A stretch of 64,000 nucleotides of DNA from Streptomyces sp. ADI95-17 (GTDB lineage: Bacteria; Actinomycetota; Actinomycetes; Streptomycetales; Streptomycetaceae). Positions 56,925-64,000 of the stretch are shown here, in pieces. Position 1 is the stretch's first letter; every line of letters starts with the position of its first letter. Below the pieces are notes generated by a model, which had not been told where the DNA came from, ran no database searches, and saw only the letters and a list, made by a program, of their open reading frames with translations. Where the stretch lies: NCBI RefSeq assembly GCF_003846175.1, contig NZ_ML123044.1, positions 479,810 to 543,809 on the forward strand, written 5' to 3'. The position numbers and the translations under genes were made by a program.

Positions 56925-57677
56925 ATGACCCCTGCTGCCGCCTCCGCGCCGCCGGCCCGCGCGTACCGAAGGCTCGGCGTCGAGGAGCGCCGGGCCCAGC
57001 TCCTCGGTGCGGCCCTCACCCTCTTCGCCCACCGGGCCCCCGACGAGGTCTCGCTCGACGAGGTCGCGACGGTCGCCGGGGTGTCCCGCCCGCTCGTCTA
57101 CCGCTACTTCCCGGGCGGGCGCCAGCAGTTGTACGAGGCCGCGCTGAGGTCCGCCGCCGAGCAGCTGATCCTGTGCTTCGGCGAGCCGCCGGTGGGCCCG
57201 CCCACCGAGCGGGTGACGCGGGTGCTCGATCGCTACCTCGCCTTCGTCGACGAGCACGACACCGGTTTCAGCGCGCTGCTGCGCGGCGGCTGTGTCGTCG
57301 AGACCTCCCGTACGTCGGCGATCGTCGACGAGGTGCGGCGGGCGGCGGCCGAGCAGATCCTGCTGCACCTGGGCAGGGAGGGGACGGCGCCGGGCCCCAG
57401 GCTGCGGATGATGGTGCGCACCTGGATCGCGGCCGTCGAGGCGGCGTCGCTGATCTGGCTGGACGAGGGGAAGCAGCCCGACGCTGCGGAGCTGCGCGAC
57501 TGGCTGGTGGACCAGCTGATCGTGCTGCTGGCCGCCACGGCTGCGACGGACCGGGAGACCGCCTCGGTGGTGGCGGCACTGCTGCCGCTGGAGACCGCCG
57601 GGGGGCCGGCCGGGCGGCTGGCAGAGCGGCTGGTGCCGGTGCTCGGCGAGGCGGCCCATCTGCTCCCCGAGAGCTGA
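56925..57677 (+). CDS. TetR-family transcriptional regulator
   Basis: 250 residues. N-terminal HTH (about 12-60): [40 protein letters not shown]. The C-terminal helical domain would bind an effector. TAGGCT lies 7 nt before the ATG and there is no Shine-Dalgarno, so the mRNA is probably leaderless. It follows the AurF-like gene by 39 nt and is the obvious candidate to control the two di-iron genes. Confidence 0.93.
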   Translation: MTPAAASAPPARAYRRLGVEERRAQLLGAALTLFAHRAPDEVSLDEVATVAGVSRPLVYRYFPGGRQQLYEAALRSAAEQLILCFGEPPVGPPTERVTRVLDRYLAFVDEHDTGFSALLRGGCVVETSRTSAIVDEVRRAAAEQILLHLGREGTAPGPRLRMMVRTWIAAVEAASLIWLDEGKQPDAAELRDWLVDQLIVLLAATAATDRETASVVAALLPLETAGGPAGRLAERLVPVLGEAAHLLPES

Positions 57678-57694
57678 TCGGTCAGACTGAAACC

Positions 57695-57961
57695 GTGCGA
57701 AGCGAGAACACCGCCTTCACCGGCGGCCCCCTGGACGGGCGGGTACTGCCCGTCCTCGTCGGCCCGACCGGACATCCGCCCAAGTGGTACGAGGTCCCGG
57801 TGCCGGCCACCGACGGCGGGCCGGCCACCGTGTACGCGTACCGCAGGGTTCCGGCCGGTCACAGCAAGCGGCTGGGGCTGCCGCGCGGCTGGGTGTACGA
57901 GTACGCCCCCGAAGGCCGCGAGCGGCACAGCCCCAAGTGGCCCTGGTCGAAGCCGGGCTGA
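57695..57961 (+). CDS. Conserved small hypothetical protein
   Basis: 88 residues from the GTG at 57695. Recognisable phrases are [35 protein letters not shown] and [15 protein letters not shown], giving a small beta-rich protein. No ribosome site; CAGACT lies 6 nt upstream, suggesting leaderless translation. Function unknown. Confidence 0.75.
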   Translation: MRSENTAFTGGPLDGRVLPVLVGPTGHPPKWYEVPVPATDGGPATVYAYRRVPAGHSKRLGLPRGWVYEYAPEGRERHSPKWPWSKPG

Positions 57962-58050
57962 GGGTACGGGGCAGGGTGGGGAGGCGGGCGCCCGGTCGGT
58001 CTAAGATCGACGCTCCGGTGCTCAGGCACGGTCAGCGAGGGGGGTGCGCC

Positions 58051-60828
58051 ATGGAGGCGCTGCGTCAGGACGATCCACGCCGCTTCGGCCCGTACACCGT
58101 GCTGGCACGGCTGCGCGAAACCGCGAGCGCCGTTCAGTACCTCGCGCACGTCGCGGCCTCGCAGGACGCGGTGGTGATCACCGCCGCCCGGCCCGAACTC
58201 GCCGCGCTGCCCGCCTTCCGGCGCCGTTTCCAGGCGGAGGCCGACACCGCGGACCGCCTGACCGGCGACTGGACCCCGCCGCAGCCGGCCGGCGCGGACG
58301 ACACCCCGGACGACGCTGCGGACGACACCCCGAACACCGCTGCGGACGAGTCCCCGGATGAGGACCTGCTGTGGACCGCGGGCCCGTACGTACCCGCGCT
58401 GACACTCGCCGAGGCGATCGGGACCACCGGACCGCTGCCCGAGCGCGCCGTGCGGATACTGGGCGCGGGCATCGCCGAGACCCTCTCCCGGGTGCACGCC
58501 ACCGGAGCCGTGCTCCAGGGCCTGGCTCCCCGGACGGTGCTGCTCGCCGGGGACGGGCCGCGGCTCACCGCGTTCGGCCCGCTGGGCGCGGCGGCCGCCG
58601 CCGAGGCCCGGCCCGGCGGCCAGTTGTCCGTACGGCTCGGCTATCTGACCCCGGAACAGGTGGCGGGCGAGGAGCCCGGACCGGCTTCCGACCTCTTCGT
58701 GCTGGGCCTGCTGCTGGCGTACGCGGCGACCGGCACCACCCCGCTCGCCGACGGCCCGGCCGCCGAGGGCGCCGAACGGATCGCCCGCACCGCTCCCGAA
58801 CTCGGCGCGGTTCCGGAGGAGTTGCGCGACCTGGTCGCCCGCTGCCTGGCGAAGTCCCCCGCCGACCGGCCGAGCGCCGGAACGGTGGCGGCCGAGCTGG
58901 CCCTGGAGGGCGCGGCGGGCATGGCGAAGGGCGGCTGGCTGCCCGAGGCACTGGCTGCCGCGGTGGCGGAGCAGGGGGCCCGGGCACGGGAGGCGGTCGC
59001 ATCCGGCCGCCCGATCGACGGACCGGTACCCGCATCCTCCGAGGGACCTGCCGAGGGTCCTGCCGATACCCCGGTGGGCGCCCCGGTGGATGCCGCGCCC
59101 GAGGGACCGGTCGACACCCCGCCGAGCGAGCCGGCCGACACCCCGCCGGGCGCACCGGCCGATGCTCCCGCCCCTGCCGCCGCCGGACCACTCCCGACCG
59201 CAGCCCCTCTCCCTCTCCCCCTCCCGGACACGCAGACCGCCCAGTTCGGGAACCTCGGGCGCCAGGCCTCCAGGACCGACCGCCCGACGACCCAGCTGTC
59301 CGTCCCGCCCGAGCTGACCGGACATCCGGCAGCCCCGGCAGCGGCAGCACCCACCCCGCCGGCTCTCCCCGCCGGACCCGCCGGACCCGCCGGACCCGCC
59401 TCGGCCATGCCCGGCGGGGTGCCTGCCGTGCCCCCGCCGATGGTTCCGCCGGTCCCGCTGCCGGTGCCCGCGGGGCGCGCCGTCTCGTCCGTACGGTCCT
59501 CCTCCCCCGACACCAACCGGCGCACTCTGCTCATCGGGCTCGCCGCCGGGGCCGCCGGCCTGGTCGTCGGTGGCGGCGGCGCGCTGGCGCTGGGCGGCGG
59601 TGACAGCGGGAGTACGGACGACCCCAAGCCCGCGCCGGGCCACAGCGGTCCCACCGTCGCCGGACTGCCGCCGCAGCCCCGCTGGGTGTACACGCTCCCG
59701 GCGGCGGAAGAGGCACCGCTCACCGCCGCCGTCTGGAACGACCGGCTGCTGGTACTGACCGGCAGGAGCGGCGCGACCGCCGTCGACCTGCACACCGGAC
59801 GCCGGGCCTGGGACAACGCGGACGCCGCCGAGGGGAGCACCGCCCTCCCCGCCGGCAAGAACCTCTGCTTCGTCGCCACCCCCTCCGGGTTCCTCTGGCT
59901 GTCGCCGAAGGACGGAAAGACCGCGCACCGGGTGGAGCACGCGGACCTCTCCGCCGGAACACCGAAGCTCTCCGCGCCGGAGATCGTCGGCTCGTCCGGT
60001 CCGGTGGTCTGGTTCACCGGCTCCGAGAAGGTCACCGTCAAGGCCCCGCCGCCGAAGAAGGGCAAGAAGCGCGGCAAGGACAAGCAGGTCGTCAGGGCCT
60101 ATCTCTTCGCGTACGACATCGTGCGGCGCGAGCAGCTGTGGCGGGCCCCGGTGCCCGCCGGACGCGGCCCCGGCACCCCCGTACACCGGCTGATCGCGGT
60201 CCGTCAGGACGATCTGGTGGTACGTCAGAGCCCGGCCACCCTCGCCCCCGGCGACGTACGGGCGGCCAAGGGCAAGGCGGTCTTCCGGAGCTTCGACCGC
60301 AGGACCGGCAAGGCCCTGTGGACCAAGCAGTTCGGCACGGTCGCCCCGGACGCGGCGGCCCTGGGCGACGACCGGGGCCTGCTGTACGCGGCGGTGGGCG
60401 ACGACCTCCAGGCGTTCGAGACCCCGGCCGGCAAGCCGAAGTGGACGCTGAACGGCACCGGCGGCACCCCGTACGGCACACCCGTCGCCACCGGAGCCGT
60501 ACTCCACACCACCAACCGCAACCAGGAGGTGGGCGCGGTCGAACGGGAGACCGGCCGACTGCGCTGGCGCCGCTCGACGGAGGCCGCGATCGGCACCGCC
60601 GCCCCCGCCGTCACCCTCAGCACGACCGGCCGCACCCTGCTGGCCGCGGACGGTTCCCAGGTCACCGCGTTCGCCGCCGAGGACGGCCGGCGACTGTGGA
60701 AGTTCCAGGACATCGGCACCCAGGACCCGAAGGGCCCCACGGTCACCGCCCCGTACCGGGTCCTGACGACCGGCCGGACCGCCGTCGTACAACGCGGCCG
60801 GATCTTCTACGCGTTCCCGGTCGCCTGA
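58051..60828 (+). CDS. Pseudokinase-PQQ-like beta-propeller membrane protein
   Basis: 925 residues. Residues about 10-290 follow the outline of a Ser/Thr kinase (RFGPYTVLARL at the glycine-rich strand, SDLFVLGLLLAYAATGTTPL in the F helix, ARCLAKSPADRPSA at the end). However the catalytic loop HRDLKPxN reads LQGLAPRT, DFG is AFG and the VAVK lysine is missing. A long Pro/Ala linker, one membrane helix (about 495-520, LLIGLAAGAAGLVVGGGGAL) and an outer PQQ-type propeller (WVYTLPAAEEAPLTAAVWND ... RRLWKFQDIG) follow. It probably senses or binds something outside the cell and signals without phosphotransfer. Confidence 0.85.
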   Translation: MEALRQDDPRRFGPYTVLARLRETASAVQYLAHVAASQDAVVITAARPELAALPAFRRRFQAEADTADRLTGDWTPPQPAGADDTPDDAADDTPNTAADESPDEDLLWTAGPYVPALTLAEAIGTTGPLPERAVRILGAGIAETLSRVHATGAVLQGLAPRTVLLAGDGPRLTAFGPLGAAAAAEARPGGQLSVRLGYLTPEQVAGEEPGPASDLFVLGLLLAYAATGTTPLADGPAAEGAERIARTAPELGAVPEELRDLVARCLAKSPADRPSAGTVAAELALEGAAGMAKGGWLPEALAAAVAEQGARAREAVASGRPIDGPVPASSEGPAEGPADTPVGAPVDAAPEGPVDTPPSEPADTPPGAPADAPAPAAAGPLPTAAPLPLPLPDTQTAQFGNLGRQASRTDRPTTQLSVPPELTGHPAAPAAAAPTPPALPAGPAGPAGPASAMPGGVPAVPPPMVPPVPLPVPAGRAVSSVRSSSPDTNRRTLLIGLAAGAAGLVVGGGGALALGGGDSGSTDDPKPAPGHSGPTVAGLPPQPRWVYTLPAAEEAPLTAAVWNDRLLVLTGRSGATAVDLHTGRRAWDNADAAEGSTALPAGKNLCFVATPSGFLWLSPKDGKTAHRVEHADLSAGTPKLSAPEIVGSSGPVVWFTGSEKVTVKAPPPKKGKKRGKDKQVVRAYLFAYDIVRREQLWRAPVPAGRGPGTPVHRLIAVRQDDLVVRQSPATLAPGDVRAAKGKAVFRSFDRRTGKALWTKQFGTVAPDAAALGDDRGLLYAAVGDDLQAFETPAGKPKWTLNGTGGTPYGTPVATGAVLHTTNRNQEVGAVERETGRLRWRRSTEAAIGTAAPAVTLSTTGRTLLAADGSQVTAFAAEDGRRLWKFQDIGTQDPKGPTVTAPYRVLTTGRTAVVQRGRIFYAFPVA

Positions 60829-60853
60829 CCGAACAGCCCGTCGATCCAGGCGC

Positions 60854-61055
60854 CTATGCACAGCCTCGAACCCGGTGGCCAGGTCCCCGCTGGAAGCAGG
60901 AGCAGATCAGCCCGCTGTCGCCGTCGCCCCGGTCGTAGCTGTAGCTGCGGCGCACCGGCGGCGGGTCGCGCCGATCGGGGGTGGCGAGCCGCACATGCGA
61001 ATCCAGTGCGTGACCTTGCCGTTGGGGTCTGTGGCGAAGTGTTCGCGGTGATCTG
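60854..61055 (-). pseudogene. C-terminal remnant of a DyP-type peroxidase, frameshifted
   Basis: One frame gives DPNGKVTH and, one base later, another gives LDSHVRLATPDRRD, RRSYSYDRG and GLICSCFQRGP before the stop at 60854. In order these match the conserved end of DyP/EfeB-type haem peroxidases (DPxGKVTPLDSHVR, RRGYSYD, GLLFxCYQRD). The shift falls between the KVT and LDSHVR blocks and looks like a single lost base. The GxxDG active-site region is absent. Confidence 0.6.
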
Positions 61056-61204
61056 GCAACCGACCCCGTTCGCTGCCCTGGTTCCCGATCTGCTGAACAC
61101 CGCCCCGGGCTAGATCCCCAAACGCCGACCCTCTGCCGCAGCAATACCTACCGCCGGGGAACCCATCACAACAGATCTTCAATTCAACGCATCTTCTCAA
61201 ATCC

Positions 61205-61495
61205 TCAAGACCTAGCGGAAATTTGCCGCAGTTCGCTGATCATGTCGAATAAATCCCTAGGGATACTCGACAGCACCCCGCCAGCGCAACTGTGCAGGAG
61301 CCGAGCCGCCTCTCTCAATTCCGATACATCGCACCCTTCCTCCAGAGCAGCCGCGACCATTCCGAGTGGAGGTCCGATCTCCACCTCAACATCTGGGGGG
61401 AGGGAGTCGAAGTACGACATGTCATCGCCGAATACGAAGTCAACGAGTCGTACCGCAGCGCACCGCAAAGCGTCTTCATCTGATGCCAGCGACAT
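61205..61495 (-). CDS. Hypothetical protein (96 aa), atypical codon use
   Basis: ATG at 61495. The acidic sequence includes VRLVDFVFGDDMSYFDSLPP, VEIGPPLGMVAAAL and LHSCAGGVLSSIPRDLFDMI. Many A/T third positions and a TTA leucine codon near the end. Its composition differs from neighbouring genes and suggests transfer. No domain recognised. Confidence 0.5.
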   Translation of the reverse strand: MSLASDEDALRCAAVRLVDFVFGDDMSYFDSLPPDVEVEIGPPLGMVAAALEEGCDVSELREAARLLHSCAGGVLSSIPRDLFDMISELRQISARS

Positions 61496-61512
61496 CCGCC
61501 CCACCCGCCCCC

Positions 61513-61950
61513 TTAACCAATATGATCGATGCCCAGTCGATCCAATCGCGACTGGCAGGTGCCCACGCATGGATGGGCTGGAGAACCATGAGCAGTGCCG
61601 CCTGATTTCAGACCTCTCACACGAACGGCTTCCGTTACCCCATTCAGCAACGCCGACTCACCCTCCGCACGTTCGGCGAGAACCAGGCACATCGTTTCCG
61701 CACGGCCAATATGTCCGCGCTTCCCAACTGTTCGCACAGCGCGGTCCAGGAGGCCACCCAACTCAAGATCTGCGGCATCGACCCAGTGGCGTAGTTCGGG
61801 CGCTCGGAAGGGGTCGCCTTCGGCGGCGGCGATGTGGCCGTTCTTCGTGTTCCGGGCCTGGCCGGTGTCGATGGCGAGGTCGACGAGTTGCGTTCTACCC
61901 ACACTCCCCAAGCAGGCCGTCACAACATACACACATTCCGCCATGTGCAT
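61513..61950 (-). CDS. Hypothetical protein (145 aa), atypical codon use
   Basis: ATG at 61950, ending 17 nt before the 96-residue ORF on the same strand. Contains QARNTKNGHIAAAEGD, FRAPELRHWVDAADLELGGL and RAETMCLVLAERAEGESALL; the last third looks less protein-like. It may be a truncated or decayed gene. No family recognised. Confidence 0.4.
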   Translation of the reverse strand: MHMAECVYVVTACLGSVGRTQLVDLAIDTGQARNTKNGHIAAAEGDPFRAPELRHWVDAADLELGGLLDRAVRTVGKRGHIGRAETMCLVLAERAEGESALLNGVTEAVRVRGLKSGGTAHGSPAHPCVGTCQSRLDRLGIDHIG

Positions 61951-62230
61951 GCCGGAGATCGCGGAAAGGCTCGCGCAACCGAACGAATCGAGTCACGGGG
62001 CTCGGACTCTCGGAAACTTCGGCAGGCGCCGACGAACCTCGAACACTCCAGCGACTGCCGCGCCCGGCTCACAGGCAGACCCACCCGGAGCCCGCCCACG
62101 GCCTTCCGGGCGACCCGCCCGCCGCCACACCGCTCGGTTCTTGCATCTCCGGACCACGAGTGACCGTATTGATGCGTTGCGCTCACATATGGGGTAGTCC
62201 CATGATCGCCCCGTCATCGGAGGTGATGTC

Positions 62231-63379
62231 GTGTCAGGCGGAGTCTCGCGTACGGTCTGCACCGCGGCCCTGGCGGCGCTCGTCGTGGCCTCGCCGGCGG
62301 CCGCCGCGCCCGCGGCCCCCGGCCCCGCCGCGCCCGCGGGGGCGAACCGGAGTGTCGCTCAGCTCCTTTCCGAGCTGCGGCAGTTGTACCAGCGGGCCGA
62401 GGAGGCCACCGAGACGTACAACGGGACCAACGCGGAGCTGAAGAAGCGCGCGGCGCAGGCGAAGAAGCTCGACGCCGCTCTCGTCGCAGCCCGGACCGCG
62501 CTGGCCGACAGCCGCGACGAGGCCGGGCGGCTGGCACGGGAGCAGTACCAGGGGCGGTCCGACTTCTCCGCGTATCTGCGGCTGCTGCTGGCCCGGGACC
62601 CCGAACACCTGCTGGACCAGGAACATGTGATCCGGCGTGCGGCGGCCGGGCGGGCGGCGACGGTGAAGCGGCTGACCGGTGCCGAGAAGCACGCCGACGA
62701 GCTGGCCACCGAGTCCCGCAAGGTGCTCGACCGGCAGCAGGTCCTGGCGGCGAAGCAGAAGAAGCAGCGGGACACGGTCCGGGCCCGGCTGAAGGCCGTC
62801 GAGTCGATGCTGGCCACGCTCTCCGGCGCACAGCTCACCGAGCTGTCCCGGCTCGAACAGCGGGACGTGGAGAAGGCGCAGGGCGCGCTGGCCGCCTCGG
62901 GGGCGCTCTCCTCGACACGGCCGCCGTCCGCGGCGGGCGGGGAGGCGGTGCGGTACGCGATCGGGCAGGTCGGCAAGCCGTACGTGTGGGGCGCGGAGGG
63001 GCCGGACTCGTTCGACTGCTCGGGGCTCACCTCGCAGGCCTGGGCCAGGGCGGGCCAGGTCATTCCGCGGACGTCGCAGGAGCAGTGGCGGCAGCTGCGG
63101 AAGGTCCCGGTGAACGCGCTGCGCCCCGGTGACCTGGTGATCTACTTCCCGAAGGCCACCCATGTGGCGATGTACATCGGCAACGGCCTGGTAGTGCAGG
63201 CGCCCCGGCCGGGCTCGCGGGTGAAGGTCTCGCCACTGGCGTCGAATCCGCTGCTCGGCGCCGTACGGCCGGACCCGCGGAGCGCGCCGCTGTCCACGTA
63301 CAGGGCGCCGCGGCTCCCGCAGGGGGCCTCTTCGGGCCCGGACACGGGATACAGCTCGTCGTCGGCCCCCGGGCAGTGA
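62231..63379 (+). CDS. Secreted NlpC/P60 (C40) peptidoglycan endopeptidase
   Basis: 382 residues from the GTG at 62231, with GGAGG 7 nt upstream. Signal peptide (about 1-27, ending AAAA). Long coiled coil (about 40-215; LLSELRQLYQRAEEATETY, then Lys/Ala/Glu-rich). The C40 domain has the catalytic Cys in SFDCSGLTSQAW and His in KATHVAMYIGNGLV. It cleaves stem-peptide bonds during growth or sporulation. Ser/Pro-rich tail. Confidence 0.94.
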   Translation: MSGGVSRTVCTAALAALVVASPAAAAPAAPGPAAPAGANRSVAQLLSELRQLYQRAEEATETYNGTNAELKKRAAQAKKLDAALVAARTALADSRDEAGRLAREQYQGRSDFSAYLRLLLARDPEHLLDQEHVIRRAAAGRAATVKRLTGAEKHADELATESRKVLDRQQVLAAKQKKQRDTVRARLKAVESMLATLSGAQLTELSRLEQRDVEKAQGALAASGALSSTRPPSAAGGEAVRYAIGQVGKPYVWGAEGPDSFDCSGLTSQAWARAGQVIPRTSQEQWRQLRKVPVNALRPGDLVIYFPKATHVAMYIGNGLVVQAPRPGSRVKVSPLASNPLLGAVRPDPRSAPLSTYRAPRLPQGASSGPDTGYSSSSAPGQ

Positions 63380-63479
63380 CCGGCGGTCCTCGGAACACGG
63401 GCGGGACCGGCGGTCCTCGGAACACCGGCGGGGCCGGGTCCGGTCGGTCGCCCGACGGAGCCCGGCCCTGCCGCGGTGA

Positions 63480-64000
63480 TCAGGCGGTCGGCGCCGCGCC
63501 GGAGACCTCGGCGAGGTACGCGTTGGTCTTCTCGGGGTCGAAGAAGAAGTTGTCGAAGTCCGCCGGGTTGTCGAAGCCGTTGGCGAAGCGGTCGGCGACC
63601 GGCTGGAGCTGACCGGCGGCGCCGATCAGGTTCAGTACGTGCTCCGGCGGTACGCCGAGCATCGCGTTGGTCCACTTCACGACGTGCTGCGCGGTGTCCC
63701 AGTAACGGTCGAACGTGGCCTGCATCCACTCCGCGTCGAACTCCCGGTCGCCGTGCTCGATGATCGAGTCCAGGTACGCGTTGGCGCACTTGGAGGCCGA
63801 GTTGGAGCCCTGGCCGGTGATCGGGTCGTTGGCGACGACGACATCCGCGACGCCGAGCACCAGGCCGCCGCCGGGCAGCCGGCCGATCGGCTTGCGGACG
63901 GTCGGGGCGTAGCGGCCCGCCAGGGTGCCGTTGGCGTCGGTCAGTTCGACCTTGGTGGCGCGGGCGTACTCCCACGGTGTGAACCGCTCCATGAGCTCCA
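63480..64000 (-). CDS. StyA-like flavin monooxygenase, C-terminal part (partial)
   Basis: The gene runs off the right edge: an open frame continues upstream of the internal Met at 63992 (as ELMERFTPWEYA). Visible are ARATKVELTDANG (substrate domain) and GLVLGVADVVVANDPITGQG, the FAD-contacting C-terminal motif of the styrene/indole monooxygenase (StyA) family, where DP contacts FAD. Such enzymes use FADH2 from a reductase partner; neither partner nor the N-terminal GxGxxG is in the window. Confidence 0.8.
   Translation of the reverse strand, partial: ELMERFTPWEYARATKVELTDANGTLAGRYAPTVRKPIGRLPGGGLVLGVADVVVANDPITGQGSNSASKCANAYLDSIIEHGDREFDAEWMQATFDRYWDTAQHVVKWTNAMLGVPPEHVLNLIGAAGQLQPVADRFANGFDNPADFDNFFFDPEKTNAYLAEVSGAAPTA

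Larger units (their letters stand above)
60829..62230. other. Gene-poor, lower-GC stretch with gene remnants
   Basis: About 1.4 kb with clearly lower G+C and weaker codon bias than its surroundings. It holds a DyP peroxidase remnant and two small minus-strand ORFs (listed separately). I see no terminal inverted repeats, transposase or integrase. Confidence 0.6.

Noticed and set aside
57859..60861. 1000-codon minus-strand open frame opposite the pseudokinase gene
   Set aside because: Gly/Arg/Pro-rich shadow with no family match; the plus-strand product has kinase-like and propeller features.
62041..62230. c-di-AMP (ydaO) riboswitch before the NlpC/P60 gene
   Set aside because: Such riboswitches are common at streptomycete cell-wall hydrolase genes, but I could not find the conserved ydaO blocks here.

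Overview
The window is a high-GC actinomycete chromosome segment, almost certainly Streptomyces. The signs are about 70% G+C with strong third-position bias, frequent GTG and TTG starts, the gene order prfA-prmC-sua5-(SHMT)-wecA/mraY-like-atpI-atpBEFHAGDC, a SigR-type promoter at rpmE, SARP and NB-ARC regulators, a TTA (bldA-type) codon in a regulator, and Ku/LigD-type end joining.

Left part (1-26 kb), core metabolism. After the 3' end of a GH18 chitinase and a terminator, every gene is on the minus strand. Reading in transcription order from the right: a receiver-only response regulator, the ArgS-like anticodon-binding protein NrtL, lysA, hom, thrC, thrB (aspartate family), rho, an LCP cell-wall ligase, rpmE, prfA, prmC, a threonylcarbamoyl-AMP synthase, an LMW-phosphatase-like protein lacking its nucleophilic Cys, a divergent SHMT paralogue, a GlcNAc/MurNAc-1-P transferase, and the complete F1Fo ATP synthase operon (atpI-B-E-F-H-A-G-D-C) ending in a DUF2550 gene.

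Middle part (26.3-41 kb), accessory. It opens with tRNA-Arg(CCG). It holds an iron-box-linked AraC regulator, a deletion fusion of a siderophore-binding lipoprotein with an ABC ATPase, an MFS exporter, short tandem repeats, an NB-ARC/TPR regulator frameshifted in its P-loop and carrying a TTA codon, a two-gene GT-B-like operon, a large AfsR-type SARP and a 63-residue secreted peptide. Core genes resume with glyA, preceded by a ZTP (pfl) riboswitch.

Right part (41.5-64 kb). A secreted S53 protease has a perfect 11-bp inverted repeat upstream. Ku and a stand-alone LigD-type polymerase are divergent. Next come a HEAT-repeat/zinc-ribbon pair, a lipoprotein with an orphan sensor kinase (its ribosome site lies in a hairpin), an FtsW/RodA-PBP pair, a Pro/Gln-rich membrane protein, two divergent di-iron proteins with a TetR regulator, and a pseudokinase fused to a PQQ-type propeller. 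A lower-GC scar holds a frameshifted DyP peroxidase remnant and two small ORFs. The window ends with an NlpC/P60 hydrolase and the C-terminal end of a StyA-like monooxygenase.

The most noteworthy items are the ABC fusion, the pseudokinase-propeller, the two apparently active-site-defective enzymes (LMW-PTP Cys to Ser; SHMT with S35A/Y64H/Y65H equivalents), the ZTP riboswitch, the S53 inverted repeat and the SD-sequestering hairpin. All functional statements rest on reading the sequence; no searches were run.
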